A stretch of DNA of 64,000 bases from Halomarina salina (GTDB lineage: Archaea > Halobacteriota > Halobacteria > Halobacteriales > Haloarculaceae): the NCBI RefSeq assembly GCF_023074835.1, contig NZ_JALLGW010000001.1:3035875-3099874 (forward strand), read 5' to 3'. Position numbers and translations under genes: made by a program. Shown here piece after piece: positions 42,177-51,270 of the stretch. The notes under the pieces were generated by a model, which worked only from the letters and a program-made list of their open reading frames with translations, had not been told where the DNA came from and made no database searches. Position 1 is the first letter of the stretch, and each line of letters starts with the position of its first letter.

Positions 42177-43247
42177 ATGTCACAGCAAGCCGAGGCCGCT
42201 TCGGTCGGGCACCGTGGCCAACGCGTCGACACGTCGAACCTCTGGTACAACCTGTTCCAGAAGGGCGTCGAACTGGGCACCTGGAACGTCGAGAGCCTCT
42301 TCGACGAGGTGGGGTTCGAGGAGGACCGGGAGATGTGGGCCTCGATGGACCCGGACGAACGCGACCAGGTGCGCTACCTCCTGTCCGGGTTCCTCGACGG
42401 CGAACGAGAGGTAGCGGGCGACGCCGCCACCAACCTCAGTCGCATCATGGGCGCGCCCTGCCTCGACCACAACGAGGAGAAGGAGATGTACATGACGATG
42501 CTCACGCTCACCGAGCACAAACACACCCAGTTCATCGACATCTACATGGACGAGGTGATGGACGACCGGGACAACTTCGCCGAACTCGACCCGCGGCGGG
42601 GCACCCGCATCCCCATCGTCGAGGCGACGGGCCTCGGCGAGGTGTTCGAGAACCAGGGCCTCCAGACCGCGAAGGCAGCCCAGACCCAGGACCCCGTCGA
42701 CATCGCGAAGGCGGCCGCCGTCTACCACCTCAACGTCGAGGGTATCCTCGCCCGCGTGGGTGGGTTCGCCATCAACCGGATGTCGGACCAGGCGTACCTC
42801 CCGCTGCTCAACCACGGCTTCAAGTTCATCTCCACGGACGAGGGCCGTCACATCACCCACGGCGTCAACCTGCTGAAGGAACTCATCGAGAAGGAAGAGC
42901 AGGGGAAGGCGGAGTACCAGGGCGTCAAACAGGGCATCCGCGATATGCTCTACCACGACGTTCCCTACATGGCCGACTTCGGCTACATGTTCACCGACGC
43001 GGTGGGCGACCCGCTGGGTGTCGATATCGACGACGTGCTGATGCGGGGCGGCCACCTCATCGACGGGATGTACAACGAGTCGCTCGGCCTCGACGTCGAC
43101 TACCTCAGCGTCATCAACCGCGTCAGCGACCGCTACGACGAGATAAAGCAGTGGGACCTGGAGGAGGTCGTCCGCGAACAGGAGGACCACTACAACCGGC
43201 GTCGCGGCGTCGTCGCCGACGGCGGTGCGGAGGGGGTCGACGAATGA
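42177..43247 (+). CDS. Ribonucleotide-reductase R2-like diiron protein
   Basis: 356 residues with a ferritin-like four-helix diiron pattern: Glu78 in DGEREVAGDA, ExxH in TEHKHTQF (Glu113, His116), Glu188 in HLNVEGIL, and ExxH in TDEGRHITHG (Glu222, His225). This matches class I RNR beta subunits and R2-like ligand-binding oxidases. No large RNR subunit lies nearby. Haloarchaeal copies are commonly labelled ribonucleoside-diphosphate reductase, but a separate oxidase role is equally possible. It overlaps a small acidic gene by ATGA, so the two are probably made together. Confidence 0.75.
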   Translation: MSQQAEAASVGHRGQRVDTSNLWYNLFQKGVELGTWNVESLFDEVGFEEDREMWASMDPDERDQVRYLLSGFLDGEREVAGDAATNLSRIMGAPCLDHNEEKEMYMTMLTLTEHKHTQFIDIYMDEVMDDRDNFAELDPRRGTRIPIVEATGLGEVFENQGLQTAKAAQTQDPVDIAKAAAVYHLNVEGILARVGGFAINRMSDQAYLPLLNHGFKFISTDEGRHITHGVNLLKELIEKEEQGKAEYQGVKQGIRDMLYHDVPYMADFGYMFTDAVGDPLGVDIDDVLMRGGHLIDGMYNESLGLDVDYLSVINRVSDRYDEIKQWDLEEVVREQEDHYNRRRGVVADGGAEGVDE

Positions 43248-43555
43248 GCGAGCGCGACCCGGACATCGAGGACGACGAGGAGATAGAACTCCGGGAGTTC
43301 GCCCGCGGCGCGGAGTTCACCGCCAGCGAGGAGGAGGTCGACGAGGCCATCGCCGAGACCGCCGCGGAACTCGGGCAGAGCGAACGCGAGGTCCGGGAGA
43401 ACGTCGCCTACATCATCGACGCCTCGGGCGAGGACGAGATGACCACCTCGTTCAACGAGATGGTCAGCGGGGCCGGTCTCAACGACGACACGGAGTCGAC
43501 CGGCGACCCCCGCCTCGAAGCGCTGAAGATGTACGAGATGCGCCAGCGCATCTGA
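43244..43555 (+). CDS. Small acidic protein coupled to the R2-like gene
   Basis: 103 residues, ATG overlapping the stop of the R2-like gene. Acidic and helical: DPDIEDDEEIELREFARGAE, VDEAIAETAAELGQSEREVR, ENVAYIIDASGEDEMTTSFN, ending LEALKMYEMRQRI. No cysteines and no known domain. The strict coupling suggests a partner or chaperone of the diiron protein, an inference from the overlap only. A short T-run (GCCGTTTTC) lies just after the stop and may terminate transcription. Confidence 0.65.
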   Translation: MSERDPDIEDDEEIELREFARGAEFTASEEEVDEAIAETAAELGQSEREVRENVAYIIDASGEDEMTTSFNEMVSGAGLNDDTESTGDPRLEALKMYEMRQRI

Positions 43556-43640
43556 CGCGCCGTTTTCTCGCGCTAGGCGACGGGAGATACGTGGGAGTCC
43601 ACGGTGGAAGAGGGGGTCGACCCCCGTCACCCCAGCAAAC

Positions 43641-43648
43641 GTTTATGA
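43641..43648 (+). promoter_or_regulatory. TATA box for the UspA gene
   Basis: GTTTATGA, 23-30 bases before the ATG at 43671, consistent with a leaderless transcript. Confidence 0.55.
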
Positions 43649-43670
43649 ACGAGACCGGAAGAGTTCGGAC

Positions 43671-44090
43671 ATGGTCTCGCAGGTTCTGGTCGCTATGGAC
43701 GGCTCTGCGGTGGCAGAACAGGCGCTCAGGTACGCCCTCGATGTCCACTCGGCGGCGGACGTGACGGTGTTGACGGTCGTGGGAGAACCCTCGGCGATGT
43801 TCGGTGAGGCGACGGCCATCGCACTCGCGGACGACCCCGGAGAGTCGATGCTGGAACACGCTCGCCCGGTGCTGGAACGCGCTCAGGCGATCGCCGCGGA
43901 GTACGACGCGGAGATAGCCACCGAGGTCGACACCGGGCATCCGGCACGCGTGATTCTCAACCGATCCGGCGAGTTCGACACCGTCGTCGTCGGGAGCCAC
44001 GGTGGTACGCTGGCAGACCGCGTGTTCGTCGGCAACGTGGCCAGGAAGGTCGTCGATCAGTCACCGGTTCCGGTGACGGTCGTCCGGTAG
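43671..44090 (+). CDS. UspA-family universal stress protein
   Basis: 139 residues, one UspA domain. Start QVLVAMDGSAVAEQALRYAL has the nucleotide-binding Asp; the ATP loop GSHGGTLADRVFVGNVARKV is close to the G-x2-G-x9-G-S/T consensus but ends in Asn instead of Ser, so ATP binding is uncertain. Typical role: dimeric stress protein. It converges with the PiT gene with 25 bases between stops, and USP-transporter neighbourhoods are frequent in haloarchaea; a regulatory link to phosphate uptake is not demonstrated. Confidence 0.88.
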   Translation: MVSQVLVAMDGSAVAEQALRYALDVHSAADVTVLTVVGEPSAMFGEATAIALADDPGESMLEHARPVLERAQAIAAEYDAEIATEVDTGHPARVILNRSGEFDTVVVGSHGGTLADRVFVGNVARKVVDQSPVPVTVVR

Positions 44091-44115
44091 GGCCGACCGC
44101 GCTCCCGTCGCCGAG

Positions 44116-45366
44116 TCACAGGACCAGGAGGAACAGCGGGTACGACCCGACGACCGCGATGGTGGGCGTGAGGACCCAGAGCAGCGCGATGCGCTTGACC
44201 GCACTCGGGTCGAAGAGGCTCCGCTGGTCGAGTTCCGGCGCACCCTTCTCACCGATGTCGGGAATCTCGGGGACCTCGTCGGCAGGCTTCTCGGGAGGGG
44301 CTTCACCGCGCGCCAGATCGCCGACCGTCGGGGTCGTGGGGACCTCCTCCGTTCGCGAGGTCACGAGGGCCCCCGTCGAGATCTCGACGTCGGTGCTCCG
44401 CTCCGGTTCGGGCGTCGCGAGTTCGACGAGCGTCGCCGCCCGACTCGCCCGACCCCAGCCGAGACCGATGATGCAACAGGTGGTGCTCACGGCCAGACTC
44501 GCGGGGATGCCCAGGTACGACAGCGCCGTGATGATGGTCGCCCCGACGATAGAGACGATGAGCGCCGCCAGAATCGGGAGCTCCGTGATGTCGTCGCCGA
44601 CGGTGTCGAGCGTGCGTCTGGCGATGGTGAACCCACCGAGCCCGAGCGCGAAGACGGCCAGGAGAACTCCCTGGTTGACGGTCAACGGACCCTGCGACCC
44701 CACCAGCGGCGCGACGGCGTTGGCCGCGTTCGACGCCCCTGCGGAGAACCCCATGTAGCAGGCGATGGCGATGACCGCGAGCGAGCCGACGATGTCGCGT
44801 GGCGACGCGTTCTCGTTGAACCGAGGTCGCGGGACCCGTCCGGAGCGGTCGAGCCAGACGAGGTGTGATTCGAACCGGGTGAACGCGATGCGACGGTCGA
44901 GATGCGGGTAGACGTAGCGACCGATGAGCGCTCCACACAGAAACCCGACCAGTGGGGCGACGATCCACGCCGTGACGATGGTGAACATCAGCGCCTCGTT
45001 GAGCGTCCCGGTCGCGAGCCCCAGCCCGACGATAGCGCCGACGGCGGTCATCGACGTCGAGGCTGGAACGCCGTAGATGTTCGAGATGAGCAGCGAGACG
45101 CCGGTGAAGAAGAGGACGCCGACGCTGGCGACCGGCGAGAACTGCGTTGCGGGGACGATGCTGCTGCTCATCGTGTCGATGACGTTGCGCCCGACGGTCC
45201 ACGCCCCCACGAGTGCGAACGACGTGAACAGCGTCGCAGCGGTCGCCTTCCGCACGAGGCGGCTCCCGACGGCCGGACCGAACGCGACGCCGGTCGAGGA
45301 GCCGCCGATGTTGAACCCGACGAACACTGCGACGAGCACGCCGACGACGGCGAGGACAGTCACCAT
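44116..45366 (-). CDS. PiT-family inorganic phosphate transporter
   Basis: 416 residues with ten or so membrane helices arranged as two similar halves. The signature repeats are FVGFNIGGSSTGVAFGPAVG in the N-half and GFSAGASNAANAVAPLVGSQ in the C-half, with VPASTSMTAVGAIVG and IPASLAVSTTCCIIG as matched helices. The cytoplasmic loop of about 90 residues (ELATPEPERSTDVEISTGAL onward) is acidic and Pro-rich. PiT symporters bring in phosphate or metal phosphate with H+ or Na+. A possible TATA box (ATAAACC on the minus strand) lies near 45404-45410. Confidence 0.92.
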   Translation of the reverse strand: MVTVLAVVGVLVAVFVGFNIGGSSTGVAFGPAVGSRLVRKATAATLFTSFALVGAWTVGRNVIDTMSSSIVPATQFSPVASVGVLFFTGVSLLISNIYGVPASTSMTAVGAIVGLGLATGTLNEALMFTIVTAWIVAPLVGFLCGALIGRYVYPHLDRRIAFTRFESHLVWLDRSGRVPRPRFNENASPRDIVGSLAVIAIACYMGFSAGASNAANAVAPLVGSQGPLTVNQGVLLAVFALGLGGFTIARRTLDTVGDDITELPILAALIVSIVGATIITALSYLGIPASLAVSTTCCIIGLGWGRASRAATLVELATPEPERSTDVEISTGALVTSRTEEVPTTPTVGDLARGEAPPEKPADEVPEIPDIGEKGAPELDQRSLFDPSAVKRIALLWVLTPTIAVVGSYPLFLLVL

Positions 45367-45527
45367 AGTGTCACTACGGCAGTAGCCGGCTTCGACACAA
45401 AACGGTTTATCACTGCTGCCGGTCGGATCGCTCGTTCGCTCCGGCGACGTTCGTTCGACGGGAGGAAGGGGTTACCCCCACTGGGGCTGGCCCCGAGCGT
45501 TCACACGACCCGACGAACGGTGGAGCG

Positions 45528-47120
45528 CTACCCGATGAGCCGTTCCTCGTCCTCCCAGTAGTCCTGTCGGAGCTGGTACTTCTGGACCTTTCCGGTGGCC
45601 GTCTCGGGGAGGTCCTCGACGAACTCGATACGGCGGGGAATCTTGTAGCCCGCCATGTGCTCGCGGGCGAACTCCTCGATGCCTTCCGCGGTGAGGTCGA
45701 CGCCCTCCTTCGGGACGACGAGTGCCGTCACGAGTTCGCCCCACTCGTCGCTCGGGGTGGGGATGACGGCGACCTTGAGGATGTCCGGGTGGTCGTACAG
45801 CGTGTCCTCGACCTCGATGGAGGAGACGTTCTCGCCCCCGGAGATGATGATGTCCTTCTTGCGGTCCTGAATCGATATCATCCCGTCCTCGTCCATCACG
45901 GCGAGGTCGCCCGTGTGGAAGTAGCCGGGGAGGCGGGCGTTGAACGCGTCGTGGGTCTCCTCTTCCTTGTTCAGGTACCGGTCCATCACCTGGTTGCCCT
46001 TGACGACGATTTCACCCATCGACGTGCTGTCGCGAGGGACGTCGTTGCCGTCTTCGTCGACGACCCGGACGTCCGTACAGAGCGTCTCGCTGCCCTGGAA
46101 GGTCTTGAGGCCCCGACCCCGCTCGGCGAGGCGACGGGGGGAGTTCGAGGTGGTGATGATGGGGGCGGTCTCGGTCAGCCCGTAGAGGTGGATGATGCGC
46201 CAGCCGATGTCGTCCTCGATGGCTTCGAGTGACGCCTTCGGGGGCGCCGAACCGGCGGTCGCGAGGCGGACCTCGTTGGCACCCGACGTCTCCACGTCCG
46301 GGTTGTTCTCGTGGAACTGGATGAGCCTGTTGAGGACCGTCGGCGCGCCACAGAGGAACGAGACGTCGTACTCGCGGACGCGACGGAGCGTCTCTCCGGG
46401 GTCGAACGCCCGCTGGCAGACGTGCGTGCCACCGGTCCCGGTGATGGCGTAGGTGTGACCCCAGCCGTTGCAGTGGAACATCGGGAGCGTCCAGAGGTAG
46501 ACGTCGTCGTCCTCTATCTCGTGGTGCTGGTTGAGCACCAGCGCGTGCCAGTGTTCGGTGCGGTGCGTGCGGACGACGCCCTTCGGGTCGCCAGTCGTCC
46601 CCGAGGTGTAGTTGATAGAGGCGTCGTCGTCCTCGGAGATGTCCGGGCGCTCGGGAGCATCGGTGGACGCGTCGGCGAGCAGGTCCTCGTAGTCCGCCCA
46701 GTCGCCCTCGATGTCGTCGGCCTGGTAGCCGATGAAGTGCTCGGCGGGCACCGAGTCACGGACCTTCTCTATCTCGGCGGCGTACTCGTAGTCCGCGATG
46801 ACGGTGTCGGCCTCGCAGTCGTTGAGGATGTACTCGAACTCCTCGCCGACGAGGCGGTAGTTCATCGGGACGAACACCGCACCGAGTTGGTTCGTGGCGT
46901 AGAGCGATTCCAGGAAGTAGTGCGTGTTCCCCGCGAGCAGCGCCACCCGGTCGCCCTGTTCGACGCCGTGGTCGGCCAGCACGTTCGACAGTCTGTCCAC
47001 TCGCTCCCCGAACTCGGCGTAGGTGTACTCCGTGCCATCGTCGGCGATGACACCGACGACGTCCGAGTACAGGTCGAGCGCCCGGTCGAGGAAGTCGGTG
47101 GTTCGCATCTCAACCTTCAT
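45528..47120 (-). CDS. Acyl-CoA synthetase (AMP-forming)
   Basis: 530 residues. ANL superfamily: INYTSGTTGDPKGVVRTHRT (A3), LYGLTETAPIITT (A5), YFHTGDLAVMDEDGMISIQD (A7), RKKDIIISGGENVSSIEVED (A8) and the catalytic Lys in ETATGKVQKYQLRQ (A10). The LPMFHCNGWGHTYAITGTGG block with a Trp and His is typical of medium/long-chain or aromatic acid ligands of the fadD/dicarboxylate branch. Activates a carboxylic acid to its CoA ester; the acid cannot be told. Alone on the minus strand, between PiT and gatA. Confidence 0.88.
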   Translation of the reverse strand: MKVEMRTTDFLDRALDLYSDVVGVIADDGTEYTYAEFGERVDRLSNVLADHGVEQGDRVALLAGNTHYFLESLYATNQLGAVFVPMNYRLVGEEFEYILNDCEADTVIADYEYAAEIEKVRDSVPAEHFIGYQADDIEGDWADYEDLLADASTDAPERPDISEDDDASINYTSGTTGDPKGVVRTHRTEHWHALVLNQHHEIEDDDVYLWTLPMFHCNGWGHTYAITGTGGTHVCQRAFDPGETLRRVREYDVSFLCGAPTVLNRLIQFHENNPDVETSGANEVRLATAGSAPPKASLEAIEDDIGWRIIHLYGLTETAPIITTSNSPRRLAERGRGLKTFQGSETLCTDVRVVDEDGNDVPRDSTSMGEIVVKGNQVMDRYLNKEEETHDAFNARLPGYFHTGDLAVMDEDGMISIQDRKKDIIISGGENVSSIEVEDTLYDHPDILKVAVIPTPSDEWGELVTALVVPKEGVDLTAEGIEEFAREHMAGYKIPRRIEFVEDLPETATGKVQKYQLRQDYWEDEERLIG

Positions 47121-47281
47121 GAACTATCTGGCGATGGTTTCTCGCCCGACGGCTAATCTGTTTCCCTGTTTCTCGGCGACGAGGAGGGGGACTACCGGTT
47201 GATTCGCCACGAAACTGGTTTCGAAATTGATGGCTCGGGTGGTCGCCCGTCGTCGGCCCGGTTTCGAGTCGAGCGACCCGG

Positions 47282-48589
47282 TTACTCCAGTGCGCTCCCG
47301 GCCCGGATGACGGCACGCTCGCCGAACGCGGGGCCGACGAACTGCAGCCCGACCGGGAGCCCGTCCGTCTCGCCCGCCGGGACGGAGATGGCGGGCAGGT
47401 TGGCCAGGTTGACCGGAACGGTGTTCGCGTCCGCGAGGTAGAGCTGGAGCGGGTCGTCGAGGCTCTCGCCGAGTTCGAACGGAGGGACGGGCATCGTCGG
47501 CGAGGCGAGCACGTCGGCCTCCTGGAACGCCTCGTCGAAGTCCTGCTGAATCCACGCGCGGGCGTCCTGGGCCTTCGCGTAGTACTTGTCGTGGTAGCCC
47601 GCCGAGAGCGCGTACGTCCCGAGCAGGACGCGGCGCTTGACCTCCTCGCCGAACCCCTCCTCGCGGGCGTCGGCGAACGACTCGTTCCAGTTGCCCTCGT
47701 AGCCGCCGGAGACGCCGTAGCGCACGCCGTCGTAGCGCGCGAGGTTCGACGACGCCTCTGACATCGCGACGACGTAGTACGCCTGCACGGCCGTCTCGAC
47801 GGAGGGGAGCGACACCTCGACCGTCTCGGCACCCTGGTCGCGCAGGTCGTCGAGCGCGGCCTCGAACGTCTCGCGGACGCCCTCGTCCGCGCCCTCGACG
47901 AGTTCGGTGGGCACGCCGATGGTCGTCCCCTCCACGTCGCCGTCGGCGGCGCTCGCGTAGTCGGAGTTCGCCGCCGCGTCGCGTGTCGTCGCGTCGTGCT
48001 CGTCCGGGCCGGCGACGACGTCGAGCAGCGCCGCGGCCTCCTCGACGGTCGGCGCGAGCGGACCGATCTGTTCGAGCGAGTTCGCGTAGGCGACCAGTCC
48101 GTACCGCGAGACCAGCCCGTAGGTCGGTTTGATACCGACGACGCCGCAGAACGCGGCCGGGTTCCGGATGGAGCCACCCGTGTCGGTCCCGAGTGCGAGG
48201 TCCGCGAGGCCGCCGGCGACGGCGGCCGCCGACCCGCCCGAGGAGCCACCGGGGACGCGTCCGGGTGCGGCGGGGTTCTCGGCGGGGCCGAACGCGGACG
48301 TCTCGGTGGTACTGCCCATCCCGAACTCGTCCATGTTGGTCTTGCCGACGATGGTCGCCCCGGCGTCCTTCAGTCGCCGGACGACCGTCGCGTCGTACGG
48401 CGGGACGTAGTCGGCGAGCATCGCCGACCCGCAGGTGGTGCGGACGCCCTGCGTCGAGATGTTGTCCTTCACGGCGACCGTCTTGCCCGAGAGCGGGCCG
48501 TCGTCTGCCCCCTCGATGGTCGTCTCGGTGACGAACGCGTTGTACTCGGAGCCCGTCTCCTCCGCGGCGAGACTCTGTTCCTCGGCCAT
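47282..48589 (-). CDS. gatA: Asp/Glu-tRNA amidotransferase subunit A
   Basis: 435 residues. Amidase-signature enzyme with the Ser-cis-Ser-Lys triad region: KTVAVKDNIST (Lys41), RVPGGSSGGSAAAVAGG (Ser116/117) and LGTDTGGSIRNPAAFCG (Ser140). It releases ammonia from glutamine or asparagine for GatB, which amidates Glu-tRNA-Gln or Asp-tRNA-Asn. It directly follows gatC, whose stop is one base away. gatB is not in the window, as is common in archaea. Length is somewhat short at the N-terminus compared with bacterial GatA. Confidence 0.95.
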   Translation of the reverse strand: MAEEQSLAAEETGSEYNAFVTETTIEGADDGPLSGKTVAVKDNISTQGVRTTCGSAMLADYVPPYDATVVRRLKDAGATIVGKTNMDEFGMGSTTETSAFGPAENPAAPGRVPGGSSGGSAAAVAGGLADLALGTDTGGSIRNPAAFCGVVGIKPTYGLVSRYGLVAYANSLEQIGPLAPTVEEAAALLDVVAGPDEHDATTRDAAANSDYASAADGDVEGTTIGVPTELVEGADEGVRETFEAALDDLRDQGAETVEVSLPSVETAVQAYYVVAMSEASSNLARYDGVRYGVSGGYEGNWNESFADAREEGFGEEVKRRVLLGTYALSAGYHDKYYAKAQDARAWIQQDFDEAFQEADVLASPTMPVPPFELGESLDDPLQLYLADANTVPVNLANLPAISVPAGETDGLPVGLQFVGPAFGERAVIRAGSALE

Positions 48590-48865
48590 CTACGACACCC
48601 GCGGCCCTTTGAAGTAGCCGTCGACGGTCTCCGGGGCGTTCTCCAGGGCCTCCTCCTGCGAGAGGCCGTCGCGGACGTCGTCGGCCCGCATGACGTTCGT
48701 GAGGTCGGCGTCGCTGTCGACCTCGGGCACCTCGTCCAGTGCGTCGAAGTACGCGAGGATGTCCCCGAACTGGTCGGCGAAGCGGGACACCTCCTCGTCG
48801 TCGAGTGCGACCCGCGCGAGGTCCGCGACGTGACGGACCTCCTCCGGGTCGACGGAGTCGCTCAT
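48590..48865 (-). CDS. gatC: Asp/Glu-tRNA amidotransferase subunit C
   Basis: 91 residues from ATG 48865 (MSDSVDPEEVRHVADLARVA). The GatC pattern of a small helical wrap protein is clear: LDDEEVSRFADQFGDILAYF, DALDEVPEVD, and the C-terminal APETVDGYFKGPRV. It wraps around GatA at the interface with GatB and stabilises the complex. Stop abuts the gatA start, giving a tight gatC-gatA operon. Confidence 0.94.
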   Translation of the reverse strand: MSDSVDPEEVRHVADLARVALDDEEVSRFADQFGDILAYFDALDEVPEVDSDADLTNVMRADDVRDGLSQEEALENAPETVDGYFKGPRVS

Positions 48866-48953
48866 GTCCGGACCTACCACGGCGATGCACTAAGGGTTTC
48901 GATAGCCGGAATCGGATGCCAGCGGCGTTCTCTGCTGGTTCTTCGTTCAACAG

Positions 48954-48960
48954 ATTTAAG
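48954..48960 (+). promoter_or_regulatory. TATA box for tfb
   Basis: ATTTAAG following TTCAACAG, 63-69 bases before the ATG at 49023, giving a leader of about 40 bases. This is longer than for most genes here. Confidence 0.5.
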
Positions 48961-49022
48961 TCCTACGGGTCACAACTAATTGGTAGCCAGCGAAGGCTCT
49001 CGGGCGTCGGCTACCTCACAAC

Positions 49023-49997
49023 ATGACAGACACCAGCATCCGCCAGCGGACGAGCGAGGAAGAGCGCGACCGAGAGGAAGAGACCGAACAGGAGTCCGCA
49101 GTCGCCTGTCCGGAGTGCGGCGGTCAGCTGATCGACGACAGCGAGCACGGCGAGACGGTCTGCCAGGACTGCGGTCTCGTCGTCGAGGAGGACGCCGTCG
49201 ACCGCGGCCCCGAGTGGCGCGCGTTCGACTCCGCGGAGAAAGACCAGAAGTCCCGCGTCGGTGCGCCGACGACGAACATGATGCACGACAAGGGGCTCTC
49301 GACCAACATCGGGTGGCAGGACAAGGACGCCTACGGGAACTCCCTCTCGTCGAGACAGCGAGAGAAGATGCAGCGCCTCCGCACGTGGAACGAGCGGTTC
49401 CGCACCCGCGACTCCAAGGAGCGCAACCTCAAGCAGGCGCTCGGCGAGATCGACCGCATGGCGAGCGCCCTCGGCCTCCCCGACAACGTCCGTGAGACCG
49501 CGAGCGTCATCTACCGCCGTGCGCTCGACGAGGACCTCCTGCCGGGGCGTTCCATCGAGGGCGTCGCCACGTCGGCGCTGTACGCGTCGGCCCGACAGGC
49601 CGGCACGCCGCGCAGCCTCGACGAGATAACCGACGTCAGCCGGGTCGGGAAGGACGAGATCGCCCGCACCTACCGCTACGTCGTCCGCGAACTCAGCCTC
49701 GAAATCCAGCCCGCCGACCCCGAGAGCTACGTGCCGCGGTTCGCCAGCGACCTCGACCTCTCCGACGAGTCCGAGCGCCGCGCCCGCGAACTCCTGCAGA
49801 ACGCGAAGGAGGCGGGCATCCACTCCGGGAAGTCGCCCGTCGGCCTCGCCGCCGCCGCCGTCTACGCGGCCTCCCTGCTGACGAACGAGAAGGTGACCCA
49901 GAGCGAGGTGAGCGACGTCGCCAACATCTCCGAAGTCACCATCCGGAACCGCTACCACGAACTGCTCGAAGCCGAGAGCGGCGCACCGTCGCTCTGA
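49023..49997 (+). CDS. tfb: Transcription initiation factor TFB
   Basis: 324 residues. N-terminal zinc ribbon CPECGGQLIDDSEHGETVCQDC (first and last cysteines at 29 and 50, inner ones at 32 and 47), B-reader/linker with GPEWRAFDSAEKDQKSRVG, then two cyclin-like repeats (about 120-215 and 220-315), the second ending with the HTH that reads the BRE (KVTQSEVSDVANISEVTIRN). Haloarchaea encode several TFB paralogues; which one this is cannot be told. Its stop overlaps the start of the next small gene by one base. Confidence 0.96.
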   Translation: MTDTSIRQRTSEEERDREEETEQESAVACPECGGQLIDDSEHGETVCQDCGLVVEEDAVDRGPEWRAFDSAEKDQKSRVGAPTTNMMHDKGLSTNIGWQDKDAYGNSLSSRQREKMQRLRTWNERFRTRDSKERNLKQALGEIDRMASALGLPDNVRETASVIYRRALDEDLLPGRSIEGVATSALYASARQAGTPRSLDEITDVSRVGKDEIARTYRYVVRELSLEIQPADPESYVPRFASDLDLSDESERRARELLQNAKEAGIHSGKSPVGLAAAAVYAASLLTNEKVTQSEVSDVANISEVTIRNRYHELLEAESGAPSL

Positions 49998-50248
49998 TGA
50001 GTCGGTCCTTCGAGTACGTCTGTCCGACCTGCGGTGCACGCATCGAGCGCCCGTTCAGGGTACCGTCGGTCGCCCGGACCTGCGACAACGGCTGTCCGTT
50101 CGGACACTTCCTCCGCACTGGCCTGCTCGAACGGGTCGAGGAGGTTCCCGAGGAGGCCCGTCCCGACGACTGGGCGGAGCGCGACGCCGAGGAACGCCTG
50201 CACGTGGCGGTGCGCGAGGGTATCGTCACGCCGACCGACCTCCGCTGA
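49997..50248 (+). CDS. Small cysteine-containing protein downstream of tfb
   Basis: 83 residues. YVCPTCGARIERPFRVPSVA then RTCDNGCPFGHFLR gives C-x2-C and C-x3-C, a zinc-ribbon-like set, followed by an acidic helix (VPEEARPDDWAERDAEERLH). The start overlaps the tfb stop (TGATG), so the two are translationally coupled. Haloarchaeal; function unknown. It might act in transcription together with TFB, but only position suggests this. Confidence 0.75.
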   Translation: MSRSFEYVCPTCGARIERPFRVPSVARTCDNGCPFGHFLRTGLLERVEEVPEEARPDDWAERDAEERLHVAVREGIVTPTDLR

Positions 50249-50306
50249 GACGCGCGTCGCGGGGCTGTTCCCACTGTTTCGTTCTCTTGCAGGATACCCC
50301 GGAGCC

Positions 50307-50990
50307 TCAGAACACCGACAGTGCCGCCATCCGCATCCGCCGTTTCACGCCGCCGCCGAACTGTCGGACGCTGACCCGCCACGGCGTCCGGTCGCCGACG
50401 ACGCTCGTCCGACCCTGGGTGATCGCGTCGAGGATGCCGTCTGCCGAGCGGTCGGTCGTCGCCACCTGCGTCACCGCCTGGCCGACCATCTCGGCGATGT
50501 GGGCGTCGCTGCCGGCGGTCATCGGGATACCGCGGCGCTCGGCGAAGCGTTCGGCGCGACGGTTCGAGCGCCCGGTGAACAGCCGCGAGTTGTACACCTC
50601 GATGGCGTCGGCGCTGGCGAGCGCCTCGTTCGAGATGTGCGGCGCGACGCCGTGCCGCGACCGCTGGAACGGGTGAGGGACGACGGCGATACCACCCTGG
50701 TCGCGGATGCGGTCGAGCGTCTCCTCGAACGTGAGTCCCGCCGGCACTCGTTCGTCGAGGCCGAACCCGAGGACGTGACCGGCCGCCGAGGTGATCTCCA
50801 TACCGGTGATGCCGACCAGTCCGTACTGGGGGGCGAGTTCGGCCATCCGCAGCGAGGCGTCTATCTCGTCGTGGTCGGTGACGGCGAGCGCGTCGAGGCC
50901 GACGGCCGCCGCCTGCTCCAGCAGGAGTTCGACGGGGTCCCGGCCGTCGTACGACAGGTCGGAGTGACAGTGAAGCTCGACGCTGAGCAC
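50307..50990 (-). CDS. PHP-domain metal-dependent phosphoesterase
   Basis: 227 residues from the GTG at 50990, giving VLSVELHCHSDLSYDG with the first metal motif HxH (His7, His9). Others follow: DALAVTDHDEIDASL, GITGMEITSAAGHVLGFGLD and the late SDAHIAEMVGQAVT. These are the four PHP motifs of the PolC/YciV-like family that hydrolyse phosphate esters of nucleotides or sugars. An upstream frame to 51263 is Ser/Arg-rich and rejected. Haloarchaeal copies are of unknown substrate. 280 bases to purL hold no gene that I can support. Confidence 0.88.
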   Translation of the reverse strand: MLSVELHCHSDLSYDGRDPVELLLEQAAAVGLDALAVTDHDEIDASLRMAELAPQYGLVGITGMEITSAAGHVLGFGLDERVPAGLTFEETLDRIRDQGGIAVVPHPFQRSRHGVAPHISNEALASADAIEVYNSRLFTGRSNRRAERFAERRGIPMTAGSDAHIAEMVGQAVTQVATTDRSADGILDAITQGRTSVVGDRTPWRVSVRQFGGGVKRRMRMAALSVF

Positions 50991-51270
50991 GGAGGTCGGT
51001 AGGTCGGGTGGAAGCAAAAACTGTCCGGTCGGTGGAGACGTGTGTGAGTGGCTTGCACGGGTTCTACGGGACGAATTCGCCCGCCGACCGATAGTCGGAG
51101 CGGGGGCGACCCGCCCAGGAGGCACCACCTCGAGGGCCCCGTCGGATTGCACTCCGCTGTCGATTTCTGGCGGTGGTATCATCCAGTGATGCGCGTTCGT
51201 GTATAGAATCGCCGCGTCGGGCGGCGGGCGATGGAAACCCCTATTGTGCTCGTTCGCGCTCACCTACCCA

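Noticed and set aside
50991..51270. Possible tRNA or small gene in the gap between the PHP and purL genes (a GGTTC-like word near 51059).
   Set aside because: No cloverleaf can be folded with the surrounding bases and no frame has a credible start and composition.
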